Source: Burkholderia singularis
GTDB taxonomy: Bacteria; Pseudomonadota; Gammaproteobacteria; Burkholderiales; Burkholderiaceae
Assembly: GCF_900176645.1 (NCBI RefSeq)
Contig: NZ_FXAN01000049.1
Span: 1 to 64,000, forward strand
Reading direction: 5' to 3'
Length of the DNA: 64,000 bases
Shown here piece by piece: positions 17,752-26,415 of this stretch. The notes below the pieces were generated by a model. The model was not told where the DNA came from. It made no database searches and was given only the letters and a program-made list of their open reading frames with translations. The position numbers were made by a program, and so were the translations under genes. Position 1 is the stretch's first letter; every line of letters begins with the position of its first letter.

Positions 17752-17765
17752 AGCGCAAATCGGCA
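17752..17765. promoter_or_regulatory. Shared cluster motif, copy 3 (LuxR-gene/SDR divergent promoter)
   Basis: AGCGCAAATCGGCA, one base different from copies 1 and 2, 69 bp upstream of the LuxR-type gene and 107 bp upstream of the divergent dehydrogenase/reductase gene. Confidence 0.6.
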
Positions 17766-17871
17766 AATCGCGCGCGTCCATTCAGCCGAATGGTCGATGC
17801 CGGACACCAAGCCCGCACCGTACACTCGTTCGTGAACCGGAAACCATCGCCCTATGCCAGGAGAGCTTCGA

Positions 17872-18660
17872 ATGGAAAATACTTCGCCGCGCACGGTCGT
17901 CGTGACGGGGGCCGGAACCGGAATCGGTGCCGCATGCGCATTGCGCTTCGCTGCGCGCGGCGAGCGCGTCGCGTTGATCGGCCGCCGGCGAGCGCCGCTC
18001 GACACGATCGCGGCGCAAACCGGCGGCCTCGCGCTGGCCGGCGATGCGGCGCACGCACAAGCATGGGCCGGCCACATCGAACACATTCATGCCCGCTTCG
18101 GTCCGATCGATACGTTGGTCGCGTGCGCGGGCGGACACGGGCTCGGCCGTGCCGGCGAAACCAGTGACGCGGCATGGCGCGACGCGCTTGCGGCCAATCT
18201 GGATACCGCATTCGTCAGCGCACGCGCATGCTTGCCGGATTTGATCGCGCGGCGCGGTTCGATCGTGTTCGTTGCGTCGATTGCATCGCTTGCGGCCGGC
18301 GCGGGCGTATGCGGCTACACTACCGCGAAACACGCGCTGATCGGGCTGATGCGCTCGCTTGCACGCGATTACGGGCCGGCCGGCGTTCGCGTGAACGCCG
18401 TATGCCCAGGCTGGGTCCGCACGCCGATGGCCGACGCCGAAATGGCGCCGCTGATGCGGCGACACGGCGAAACGCTCGACGATGCATACCGGCGGGTCAG
18501 CGCCGACGTTCCGCTGCGCCGCGCGGCCGATGCCGGCGAAATCGCGGCCGTGTGCGGCTTTCTCGCGTCCGGCGATGCATCGTTTATGACCGGGGCGACG
18601 ATCGTGGTCGATGGCGGCGCGACAATCGTCGATGTGCCCACGCTGGCGCTCGACGGATAA
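17872..18660 (+). CDS. Short-chain dehydrogenase/reductase
   Basis: A 262-residue classical SDR. The cofactor motif is TGAGTGIG near residue 13, the NAG-equivalent region is VACAGGHG, and the catalytic Ser, Tyr and Lys lie in VASIASLAAGAGVCGYTTAK. ATG 17872 is chosen because AGGAGAG precedes it; an ATG six codons earlier overlaps that site. It is divergent from the LuxR-type regulator and shares the motif at 17752, so it may belong to the same catabolic regulon. The substrate is unknown. Confidence 0.92.
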   Translation: MENTSPRTVVVTGAGTGIGAACALRFAARGERVALIGRRRAPLDTIAAQTGGLALAGDAAHAQAWAGHIEHIHARFGPIDTLVACAGGHGLGRAGETSDAAWRDALAANLDTAFVSARACLPDLIARRGSIVFVASIASLAAGAGVCGYTTAKHALIGLMRSLARDYGPAGVRVNAVCPGWVRTPMADAEMAPLMRRHGETLDDAYRRVSADVPLRRAADAGEIAAVCGFLASGDASFMTGATIVVDGGATIVDVPTLALDG

Positions 18661-18768
18661 GGCCGCGCGTCGCGAATACCGTGCGCAGATGACAGGCGGC
18701 GCGTGGCATTGCCGCAGCGGCTGGCCCGGCAATCGCCCGCGACAATCGCACGACACGGGCCACGCAGG

Positions 18769-19602
18769 CTACACAGGCGCCGCCCCCGTTTCAGGCAACG
18801 TCGCACCGCCATCGACCACGATCGTCTGTCCGGTGATATAACCCGCACAATCCGATGCGAGAAACAGCATCGCGGCCGCGATGTCGTCGGGCTCGCCAAG
18901 ACGGCCGAGCGGTATGCTCCGCGCAATACGGGCGGCATGCGCCGCATCGCCGAGATTAGCCGCCGCCGGCGTGCGGATCATCCCAGGCTCGACACCGTTG
19001 ACGGTCACGTTCCGGCTTGCCAGCTCCAGCGCCGCCGCACGGATGAAACCGTTCACGCCGGCCTTCGATGCCGCGTAGTGCGCAAGCCCCGGATACGCGA
19101 CCCGTGGCCCCGTCACCGAAGACGTCGCGAGCACGCGCCCCTGCCCGGCCCGCTCGAACGCGGGCAACGCTGCCTGCGTGAGCCAGAACAGCGCCGACAA
19201 ATTGACGGCGAGCGTGCGTGCAAGGAGGTTGGGACCGATCGCGTCGAACGGTGTGAGCGGAAAATACGCCGCATTGTGCACGACCACGTCGAGCCTGCCG
19301 CTGTCGGCCTCGATCCGCTCGACGAGCCCGGTCAACTCGTCGCGCTGCGCCGCATCGGCGCGATAGGCGCGCACCGTTTGTCCGTCGGCAAGCCCGCGCA
19401 ACGCAAGCCCGCCGGCGCACGCGGCGGCCGCGTCGGCTTGAAGATCGGCGATCGCCACTGTCGCGCCCGCCGCCGCGAACGCGCCGGCAATCGCCGCGCC
19501 GATGCCCTGCGCGCCGCCCGTGACCAGCACCACGCGACCGCGGAAATCCGCGACGAACGGCCCGCGCAGCGGCACCGCACGCATCGAATCGGCGCGGCTC
19601 AT
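18769..19602 (-). CDS. Short-chain dehydrogenase/reductase, coupled to the MoaF-like gene
   Basis: A 277-residue classical SDR with TGGAQGIG at the cofactor site, HNAAYF, and a catalytic Ser-Tyr-Lys set in ATSSVTGPRVAYPGLAHYAASK. Its ATG overlaps the stop of the MoaF-like gene by four bases (ATGA), so translation is coupled and the two form an operon. It is convergent with the other SDR. The substrate is not known; MoaF neighbours in enterobacteria suggest amine breakdown, which is inference. Confidence 0.92.
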   Translation of the reverse strand: MSRADSMRAVPLRGPFVADFRGRVVLVTGGAQGIGAAIAGAFAAAGATVAIADLQADAAAACAGGLALRGLADGQTVRAYRADAAQRDELTGLVERIEADSGRLDVVVHNAAYFPLTPFDAIGPNLLARTLAVNLSALFWLTQAALPAFERAGQGRVLATSSVTGPRVAYPGLAHYAASKAGVNGFIRAAALELASRNVTVNGVEPGMIRTPAAANLGDAAHAARIARSIPLGRLGEPDDIAAAMLFLASDCAGYITGQTIVVDGGATLPETGAAPV

Positions 19603-20465
19603 CGCGCGAACGGATAAACGGTTTCGTTCAGCATCCGGGCATGCGCGCCGACCGGAAAATTCGACAACGCGCCAAAATCGCCGTCGCGGTAGCCGAAGAT
19701 CTTGCCGTCTGTCTTACACTGGTCAAAATCGATCAGCACGACGCCGAGCGTCGGTACGATTTTTTCGCGCCAGACGAACAGATACAGCGCATCGGCAAGC
19801 TTGAAGTAGTGGCAACGGTCGACATCCGCGAGACCGCGCTCGACGCCTTCGATGCAATGCCACGCATAGAAACCGTCGTTCAGGTAGATATGCTCGTAGC
19901 ACTCGGTCGGGCTGTAGCGGTACATCACGCGCTTGCCGATCAGCTCGCGCGTTGGCGCATGCAACTCGCCGGATACGGACGCGCCGTCGATCGTGCCTTG
20001 GCGGAACGTCACCGCGACGCCCGTCAGCGGCAGGCCGCGCGCGACGCGGGAAAACGCGTCGAGACGCACATCCGCTTCGCCGGGCAGCACGCCATCGACC
20101 GATGTCCACACGCCGCGCGCCCAATCCAGCACGAGGCTGGTCGAGGTTGCGCGGCGGGCCGGATCGACATAATCGACGAGATAGACGCCGGAGCGCAATT
20201 GCGTCGCGCGATACGCGAGCGCTCCGCCTTCGCCGTGCTCATCGACGCTGCCGTTGCGCGCGCCGCGCTCGTGCCGCGCCCCAGGCCGCTCGCGCCAGCG
20301 CAGCGTGCACGCGTCGACGAAGACGTATTCGCAAGCCGCGCCGTCTTGCGCGGTAAGCGCAATGGTCCGTCCGGCCAGATCGCCGGCCGGCTCGAGAATA
20401 TGGCTATCGGGCGCGAAACCTTCCGCCAGCTCGCCCACCTGGATGAATACCGGATCTGCTCCCAT
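19599..20465 (-). CDS. MoaF-like protein
   Basis: A 288-residue soluble protein with the two-part MoaF layout: N-terminal DSHILEPAGDLAGRTIALT and YLVDYVDPARRATSTSLVLD, C-terminal half with KRVMYRYSPTECYEHIYLND and YKDG-like LYLFVWREKIVPTLGVVLID. MoaF was named from the Klebsiella monoamine regulon; despite some database names it is not shown to make molybdenum cofactor. The role is unknown. ATG 20465 follows GGAGAA. It is the first gene of an operon with the SDR. Confidence 0.85.
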   Translation of the reverse strand: MGADPVFIQVGELAEGFAPDSHILEPAGDLAGRTIALTAQDGAACEYVFVDACTLRWRERPGARHERGARNGSVDEHGEGGALAYRATQLRSGVYLVDYVDPARRATSTSLVLDWARGVWTSVDGVLPGEADVRLDAFSRVARGLPLTGVAVTFRQGTIDGASVSGELHAPTRELIGKRVMYRYSPTECYEHIYLNDGFYAWHCIEGVERGLADVDRCHYFKLADALYLFVWREKIVPTLGVVLIDFDQCKTDGKIFGYRDGDFGALSNFPVGAHARMLNETVYPFAR

Positions 20466-20766
20466 GCGTTTCTCCGATCGAGCGGCGCGCCGGCTGGCGC
20501 GGCCGCGGGACACGAAGCCATGGTGCACGAACACCGGGGGCGCGCGGTATCAACCGGAAGGATGAAGCCCATGACGGCCGGGCGCCAATCACGCGTTGCC
20601 CGCTGGCCAGCGCCTCGATGCGCTCATGAACATGCGCGACGAACCCGCGCCGCCGCACGTTGAAGCCCATGCGCCGGATGGCCAGACCTTCAACGACCAA
20701 CAGCCACACCTGCCGCGCAACGCCTTTAGCCAGTGCCAGCCGAGCCGCCTACGGCAACACCCCGGC
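20466..20766. other. Intergenic region upstream of the MoaF-like operon
   Basis: 301 bp between the aldo/keto reductase stop and the MoaF-like start, GC-rich. It should contain the MoaF-SDR promoter. The 14-bp cluster motif is not present here. No gene was seen. Confidence 0.5.
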
Positions 20767-21711
20767 TTAAGGCGCGCTTGCGTCGTCAAGCTGTTTGATG
20801 TCGCCTGCATCGAGTCGCAGGCGGATCGCCGCACCGAGCGCCGTCAGTTGATCGAGCGACGTCGCGCTCGCGATCGGCGCCGTGACGCTCGGCCGCGCGA
20901 TCTGCCACGCGAGCGCGACCGCCGTGGGCGTCGTATCGTGTTTGTCGGCCACCGCGACGAGCGCATCGACGATCCGCAAACCGCGTGGATTCAAATATTT
21001 CTCGACGCGGCTGCCGCGCGCACGCTCTTTCAGATCGGCTTCGGACCGGTACTTGCCCGACAGAAACCCGCTCGCCAGCGCGAAATACGTGACGACGCCA
21101 AGCTTCAGCTCGGTCGCGGCCGGCTCGATATCTCGCTCGTACTCCGCGCGGTCGTACAAGTTGTATTCGGGCTGGATCACCTGATACGCGGGCAACCCAC
21201 CGCGCCGGCTGATTTCGGCCGCCTCGCGCAGCCGCGCGCCGCTGTAGTTGGACGCACCGATAATGCGCACCTTGCCCTGCTCGATCAGCGTCTGGTAAGC
21301 GCCGAGCGTTTCTTCGAGCGGAGTGTCGGCAAGGTCGCGGTGCGAGAAATAGAGGTCGATGTAATCGGTCTGCAAGCGCCGCAGCGAATCGTCGACGGCC
21401 TTCAGGATATTGTCGCGCGACAGCCCCGCGCGCGCCTGCAGCATGCCGACCTTCGTCGCGATCACGACCTGGTCGCGCTTGCCCGTACGCTTGAGCCACT
21501 TGCCGATGATCGTCTCCGATTCTCCGCCTTGATTGCCGGGCACCCAGGCCGAATAGACATCGGCGGTATCGATGAAGTTGATGCCGGTGTCGGCGAGCGC
21601 GTCGAGCAACGAGAACGACTGCTTCTCGTCGATGGTCCAGCCGAACACGTTACCGCCGAATACGACTGGCGATACCTGAATGGCCGAGGTGCCGAGTGAG
21701 CGTAATGCCAT
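20767..21711 (-). CDS. Aldo/keto reductase
   Basis: A 314-residue NADPH-dependent TIM-barrel oxidoreductase. The catalytic tetrad is visible as D and Y in FIDTADVYSAW, K in VIATKVGM and H in LYFSHRD. The C-terminal cofactor loop contains ARPSVTAPIASATSLDQL. It reduces carbonyls; the substrate is not predictable. ATG 21711 has GGAGA seven bases upstream. It is transcribed in the same direction as the MoaF-SDR operon but 301 bp away. Confidence 0.93.
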   Translation of the reverse strand: MALRSLGTSAIQVSPVVFGGNVFGWTIDEKQSFSLLDALADTGINFIDTADVYSAWVPGNQGGESETIIGKWLKRTGKRDQVVIATKVGMLQARAGLSRDNILKAVDDSLRRLQTDYIDLYFSHRDLADTPLEETLGAYQTLIEQGKVRIIGASNYSGARLREAAEISRRGGLPAYQVIQPEYNLYDRAEYERDIEPAATELKLGVVTYFALASGFLSGKYRSEADLKERARGSRVEKYLNPRGLRIVDALVAVADKHDTTPTAVALAWQIARPSVTAPIASATSLDQLTALGAAIRLRLDAGDIKQLDDASAP

Positions 21712-22172
21712 CTTTCTCTCCGTTTTGCATTCCGAGGTGAGGAACGACTCGGCGCGCACGCGGCGCATCCTGAGCCGGGTTGTCAACGATCGTAGCGCGC
21801 GAAGCGCGCCGCACAAACCGATTAAAGCTGATTTCCAAAGACCACGTACTGACAAGGGATCGTCAATGGCAAACGACCGATAGCGGCAATGACAACGCGA
21901 AAACGGCCCGTGAACGGACCATGAAGCGGCGCCGCGGCAACGCAAGCGCCGGTAAGGCGCGGCACCCGGCGGCGCCGTCAATGCACTGATCGGCGAATCG
22001 GCGGCCCATGCAGCAATCGGGCGGGCGCGGCCTGCGCGGCACAGAACCGCGATGCCACAGAACGCATCCGCCGCCGCAACGAAGCGCCGCCCGCTCGCGC
22101 CGGCTCACCCGCGCGCGGCACGATCCATCCGTGCGCCGAGGCTTTCTCGTCAAACGCCGCTCCGATCCCGCT
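21712..22172. other. Intergenic stretch
   Basis: 461 bp between the DsbA-like gene stop and the aldo/keto reductase start. The left 150 bp should hold the reductase promoter. No supported gene, repeat or terminator was seen. Confidence 0.5.
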
Positions 22173-22850
22173 TCAAACCCCGCTTTGCAATACCCGCTCA
22201 ACAGCAGACACCGCCGCAGTCGGACCCGCATACAAGCTCGCGCTGTTCAACACATAGCCGCGCTCGCCGGTCGTCAGCAGCAGTTGCGGCACGCCCGATA
22301 CGCCGAGTTGCCGCATCGCATGCTGCGCGCGCTCGATGCGTGCGGCCGTTGCGTCGGCGAGCGCCGCGTCACTGTCGATGCGGCGTGCCAGCGCATCGGC
22401 GTCCACCGTCAGCCCGGCCCGCGCAGCGACTTCCGCGGCCAAGCGCGCCAGCACATCGGCACGCGCGGTATCGAAACCGTCGACATAGCGCGCGCGCTGC
22501 GCCGCTTCGAGCAGCGGCCGCTCGAGCCGCGCGTCGATTCCGTGCATCGCGGTCAGCACCCGGTTCGCCGGCCCCGAATCGAAACGCACGCCGCCGCGCA
22601 GCAACACCTGTTCGCGATACGCGCTCGTGAAACGCTGGCCGGTCATCTGCTCGATACGCTGATCGTTGCGCCACGCGTATTCGGCCCATTCAGGCGTCAA
22701 ATCGCACGCGGCTTCGTCAGCAAAGAGACCGGTAGGCATCAGCTCGAGCTTATCCGGATAAGCTTCGGCAAGACCCGCAAGCGAGGGCGCGCTCGCATAG
22801 CACCAGCCGCATAGCGGATCGAAGAAATACTGAAGTGTGAAGCGGTCCAT
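22173..22850 (-). CDS. DsbA/FrnE-like thiol oxidoreductase
   Basis: A 225-residue thioredoxin-fold protein of the cytoplasmic DsbA group (no signal peptide). The active site is C14-G-W-C17 in FFDPLCGWCYASAP, and the cis-proline loop is GVSGVPQLL near residue 190. FrnE-type proteins act as thiol-disulphide or glutathione-dependent oxidoreductases. It is divergent from a LysR regulator across 102 bp, which likely controls it. ATG 22850. Confidence 0.9.
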   Translation of the reverse strand: MDRFTLQYFFDPLCGWCYASAPSLAGLAEAYPDKLELMPTGLFADEAACDLTPEWAEYAWRNDQRIEQMTGQRFTSAYREQVLLRGGVRFDSGPANRVLTAMHGIDARLERPLLEAAQRARYVDGFDTARADVLARLAAEVAARAGLTVDADALARRIDSDAALADATAARIERAQHAMRQLGVSGVPQLLLTTGERGYVLNSASLYAGPTAAVSAVERVLQSGV

Positions 22851-22888
22851 CGCTGTTTCGTTGATAAGTCAAATAAAAAGCGAGTCTA

Positions 22889-22909
22889 TTCGATCTAATC
22901 CCGATCAAA
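22889..22909. promoter_or_regulatory. Putative LysR operator between dsbA-like and lysR genes
   Basis: TTCGATC (22889-22895) and GATCAAA (22903-22909) form a 7-bp dyad with one mismatch and a 7-base spacer, in the 102-bp divergent promoter. LysR proteins bind such interrupted dyads close to their own gene. TTGATCGAA-like half-sites recur around the lysR start codon. Confidence 0.45.
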
Positions 22910-22952
22910 TACAATAGAGTTGTCGACAATTTGTTGCGTAGATTGATCGAAT

Positions 22953-23852
22953 ATGGATCGAATCACCGCATTGAAGGTATTCGTCGAAACCGCCGAGCGC
23001 GGCAGCGTGTCGGCAGCCGCCCAGCATCTCGACATGTCGCGCGCGATGGCGTCGCGCTATGTCGCATTCGTCGAACAATGGGCGGGTGCCCGGCTGCTGC
23101 ATCGGACCACGCGGCGTCTGTCGCTGACCACCGCCGGCGCGCAAATGCTGCCGCTCGCGCGCGATCTGCTCGGGCTCGCCGACGACGTCGAGTCGACCTT
23201 CGCCGAGCCCGGCGACGCGCCGCGCGGCCTGCTACGGATCACCACGAGTGTGCTGTTCGCGCAGGCGCGGCTGACCGACGCGATTCTCGACTATCTCGCC
23301 CGCCACCCTGCCGTCTCGGTCGACCTGCAGACGACGGATCGCACCGCCGATCTGATCAGCGAGCGGATCGATCTCGCGATCCGCATTACGAACGAAGTCG
23401 ACCCCAGCCTGATCGCACGCCGGATCGGCACGTGCCGCTCGGTGATTTGCGCGTCGCCCGGTTATCTGGCCACGCACGGAACGCCCAAGCGGCCGCACGA
23501 TCTGGCTCGGCACAATTGCCTGACCTACGCGTATTTCGGGCAAAGCCTATGGCATCTGACACGCGACGGGGAACCGTCGGACGTGCCCGTGCAAGGCAAT
23601 CTGAGCACCAACGATTCGCTCGTGCTGCTGCGCGCGGCCACCGCAAACGGCGGCATCGCGCTGCTGCCCACGTATGCGGCGGCCGAATTGCTTCGCAGCG
23701 GCGCGCTCGTACGCGTGTTGCCCGATTGCATGGCGCCCGATCTCGGCATTTACGCGGTTTACGCATCGCGCAAGCAAATGTCTCTTGCGATGCGCACGCT
23801 GATCGATTTTCTTGCCCAGCGCTTCGGCGACACGCCGGATTGGGACAGGTAG
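22953..23852 (+). CDS. LysR family transcriptional regulator
   Basis: A 299-residue LysR protein: winged helix-turn-helix at 1-60 (LKVFVETAERGSVSAAAQHL) and substrate-binding domain at about 90-295. The CrgA-like subgroup is suggested by DMSRAMASRYVAFVEQWAG. ATG 22953. It is divergent from the DsbA-like gene, the usual layout for a LysR and its target. Confidence 0.93.
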   Translation: MDRITALKVFVETAERGSVSAAAQHLDMSRAMASRYVAFVEQWAGARLLHRTTRRLSLTTAGAQMLPLARDLLGLADDVESTFAEPGDAPRGLLRITTSVLFAQARLTDAILDYLARHPAVSVDLQTTDRTADLISERIDLAIRITNEVDPSLIARRIGTCRSVICASPGYLATHGTPKRPHDLARHNCLTYAYFGQSLWHLTRDGEPSDVPVQGNLSTNDSLVLLRAATANGGIALLPTYAAAELLRSGALVRVLPDCMAPDLGIYAVYASRKQMSLAMRTLIDFLAQRFGDTPDWDR

Positions 23853-24147
23853 CGGCAAACGGGAGCAGACAACGTGTGGGCAACGGGCAAAAGCGGCTCG
23901 GCTGCCGCACCTCGCACGCGCCCATCGCAAAACGTCGCTCGGCCGCACGGCGATCGAGCGCGAGCAAACGCTGGCGGAGGCCAGCGTATCAAGCCGCCGA
24001 TCGTGCAATCGGCGGCAAGTTCGGCTGCATTCCGGGCAACCGCGCTGGCGCCGATTGCGTCGATTGCGCACAACGGCGCGCTCGCCGGCGGCAGCGGGCA
24101 CCCGGTGCGGCCCGGCGCTCCACGCCCGGCGCGCCACCCGCCTCGCA

Positions 24148-26415
24148 TCAACTCAACCGCCACCAGCGCGGCAACAAACGCTGCACGTCCGGCCGGCAAA
24201 AACGGTCGTCGATCAGATGAACGACGCCCTCGTCATGCTCGGTGCGAATCACACGCCCCGCCGCCTGCACCACCTTGCGCAGCCCCGGATACAGATAGAC
24301 GTAATCGTAGCCGTGGCCGAAGCGCGCCTCCATCGCACGGCGCATCTGTTCATTGACGTCGTTGACCTGCGGCAGTCCGAGCGTCGCGACGAACGCGCCG
24401 ATCAGCCGATCGCCCGCCAAATCGACGCCCTCCGCGAAAGCGCCGCCCAGCACCGCGAAGCCGACGCCCTGCCCGAGCGCATCGAAGCGCGCGAGGAACG
24501 CGTCGCGTGCGGCCTCGTCCATGCCGCGCGCCTGCTCCCAGACCGGCAATGCCGGATGCCGCTCGCGCAGCCGCGCGACCACCTGCTGCAAATAGTCGAA
24601 ACTGCTCAGGAATGCCAGATAATTGCCCGGCCGCGCCGCGTATTGCCTGGCAATCAGCTCGACGATCGGCTCGATCGAATGTTCGCGGTCGCGCCAGCGC
24701 GTCGACACGTGCGCGGCCACCTTGACCGTCAATTGCTCCGCGCGAAACGGCCCGTCGACATCCAGCCAACCGGTGTCGTCCGGCAAACCCAGCGTATCGC
24801 GGTAGAACTCGAACGGGCTCAGCGTGCCCGAAAACATGACGGTTGCATGCGCCGCCGCATGGCGCGGCGCGAGAAAATCCGCCGGAACCACGTTGCGCAC
24901 GCAAAGCAGCGACGCGTTCGCGCGGCGGCCGCGTGCCGTTGCGCGCACGAGTGTCGAATCGAAAATCGAATGCGCGCCGAACTGCTCGGCAAGCGCAACG
25001 AAGTGCATCGCGTCGAAGCAAAAGCGTTGCACATCGGCATCGATCGCGAGCGGCGTCTGCGCCGCGAGTTCGGAAAACCGGCCGATCAGATTCTGCGCGG
25101 CGGACAGCACGCGCGGCGGCACATCCGGATGCACGGCGTAGCTGTCGCTCTGTTCGCGATTGAGCGCATTCCATTCACGGTTCAAGCGTTCGAGCGCTTT
25201 GGCGAGCGACGCAGGCGCGAGTTTGCGAATCGCCGTGAGTTCGCGCTGATCGAGCGTCGCGCTATACATGCCGCGTGCGCGATCGAGCAGATTGTGCGCT
25301 TCGTCGACGAGCACGCCAACGCGCCACTGGTTCTGTTGCGCGAGCGCATACAGCAACGCGCTGCCGTCGTAGTAATAGTTGTAGTCACCGACGATCACGT
25401 CGCACCAGCGCGCCAGTTCCTGCGCGAGATAGTATGGGCATATGCCGTGCTCGAGGGCGGCCGCGCGCACCGCCGCGCGTTCGAGCCGGCCCTGTTCGAC
25501 AGCGGCGGCACGTGCAGCCGCGAGCCGGTCGTAGAAACCCCGGGCAAGCGGACAGGCGTCGCCGTGGCATGCCGCGCCGGGATGCTCGCACGCCTTGTCG
25601 CGCGCGACGAGTTCCAGCACGCGCAACGGCAGCGCACCACCCGAGGCCGCACGCAGCGTATCTGCCGCATCGAGCGCGAGCGCGCGGCCGGACGTTTTCG
25701 CGGTCAGAAAGAACAGCCTGTCGAGACGATCCTGCGCACACGCTTTGAGAAACGGGAATAGCGTGCCGACCGTCTTGCCGATACCGGTCGGCGCCTGCGC
25801 GAGCAGCGTGCGGGCGTCGCGCGCGGCACGATACGCGGCGACCGCGAGCGGCCGCTGCCCGTCGCGAAACTGCGGATGCGGAAACGCCAGCGCATGCAGC
25901 GCCGCATTGCGCGCGGCCCAGTGTGCGGCTTCGCGCGCGGCCCAATCGGAAAATCGTTCGCACTGCTCGACGAAGAACGCGCGCAACGATGCAGCCGTAT
26001 GCGCCTCGGTCAGCACCGTTTCGCGCAACGTGGAAATGTCCAGGTAGACGAGTGCGACCGTGAGTTCGCCGAGCCCGCGCGCTTCGCACAACAGATGTCC
26101 GTACACACGCGCCTGAGCCCAGTGCAGCGCACGCTGGTTGACCGGCATCCGGTCGAGATCGCCGCGATGCGTCTTGATTTCCTCCACCCGGTTCGACACG
26201 GGATCGTAGCCGTCCGCGCGACCGCGCACCGTCAGGCCGCGGTGCTCGCCGGCCAGCGTGATTTCCTTCTCATAACCGGCGCCGCGCCGTGACGCCACGA
26301 CTGCGTGGCCCGCGATGCCCTCCTGCGCGCTCGGCGCGGGCGTGAAGCGCAGATCGAGATCGCCCTCGCGCGCGGTGAATTCGCACATCGCGCGCACCGC
26401 GACCACATAGCTCAT
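24148..26415 (-). CDS. PD-(D/E)XK nuclease fused to XPD/DinG-like Fe-S helicase
   Basis: A 755-residue protein. The N-terminal 150 residues look like a RecB/Cas4-type nuclease: GRADGYD with D68, the ExK pair E79/K81 in VEEIKTH, then Q101 and Y105. The helicase part has Walker A at 208-215 (APTGIGKT), four cysteines for an iron-sulphur cluster (C276, C283, C288, C326) and DEAH at 371-374 (VLVDEAHNLLDRA), then the second RecA domain with GVDLAGDRLIGAF and QAAGRVIRTEHD. XPD-type helicases unwind DNA 5' to 3'. Start ATG 26415 overlaps the stop of the FAN1 gene (ATGA), so the two are translationally coupled. A role in cross-link or flap repair with FAN1 is inferred. Confidence 0.93.
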   Translation of the reverse strand: MSYVVAVRAMCEFTAREGDLDLRFTPAPSAQEGIAGHAVVASRRGAGYEKEITLAGEHRGLTVRGRADGYDPVSNRVEEIKTHRGDLDRMPVNQRALHWAQARVYGHLLCEARGLGELTVALVYLDISTLRETVLTEAHTAASLRAFFVEQCERFSDWAAREAAHWAARNAALHALAFPHPQFRDGQRPLAVAAYRAARDARTLLAQAPTGIGKTVGTLFPFLKACAQDRLDRLFFLTAKTSGRALALDAADTLRAASGGALPLRVLELVARDKACEHPGAACHGDACPLARGFYDRLAAARAAAVEQGRLERAAVRAAALEHGICPYYLAQELARWCDVIVGDYNYYYDGSALLYALAQQNQWRVGVLVDEAHNLLDRARGMYSATLDQRELTAIRKLAPASLAKALERLNREWNALNREQSDSYAVHPDVPPRVLSAAQNLIGRFSELAAQTPLAIDADVQRFCFDAMHFVALAEQFGAHSIFDSTLVRATARGRRANASLLCVRNVVPADFLAPRHAAAHATVMFSGTLSPFEFYRDTLGLPDDTGWLDVDGPFRAEQLTVKVAAHVSTRWRDREHSIEPIVELIARQYAARPGNYLAFLSSFDYLQQVVARLRERHPALPVWEQARGMDEAARDAFLARFDALGQGVGFAVLGGAFAEGVDLAGDRLIGAFVATLGLPQVNDVNEQMRRAMEARFGHGYDYVYLYPGLRKVVQAAGRVIRTEHDEGVVHLIDDRFCRPDVQRLLPRWWRLS

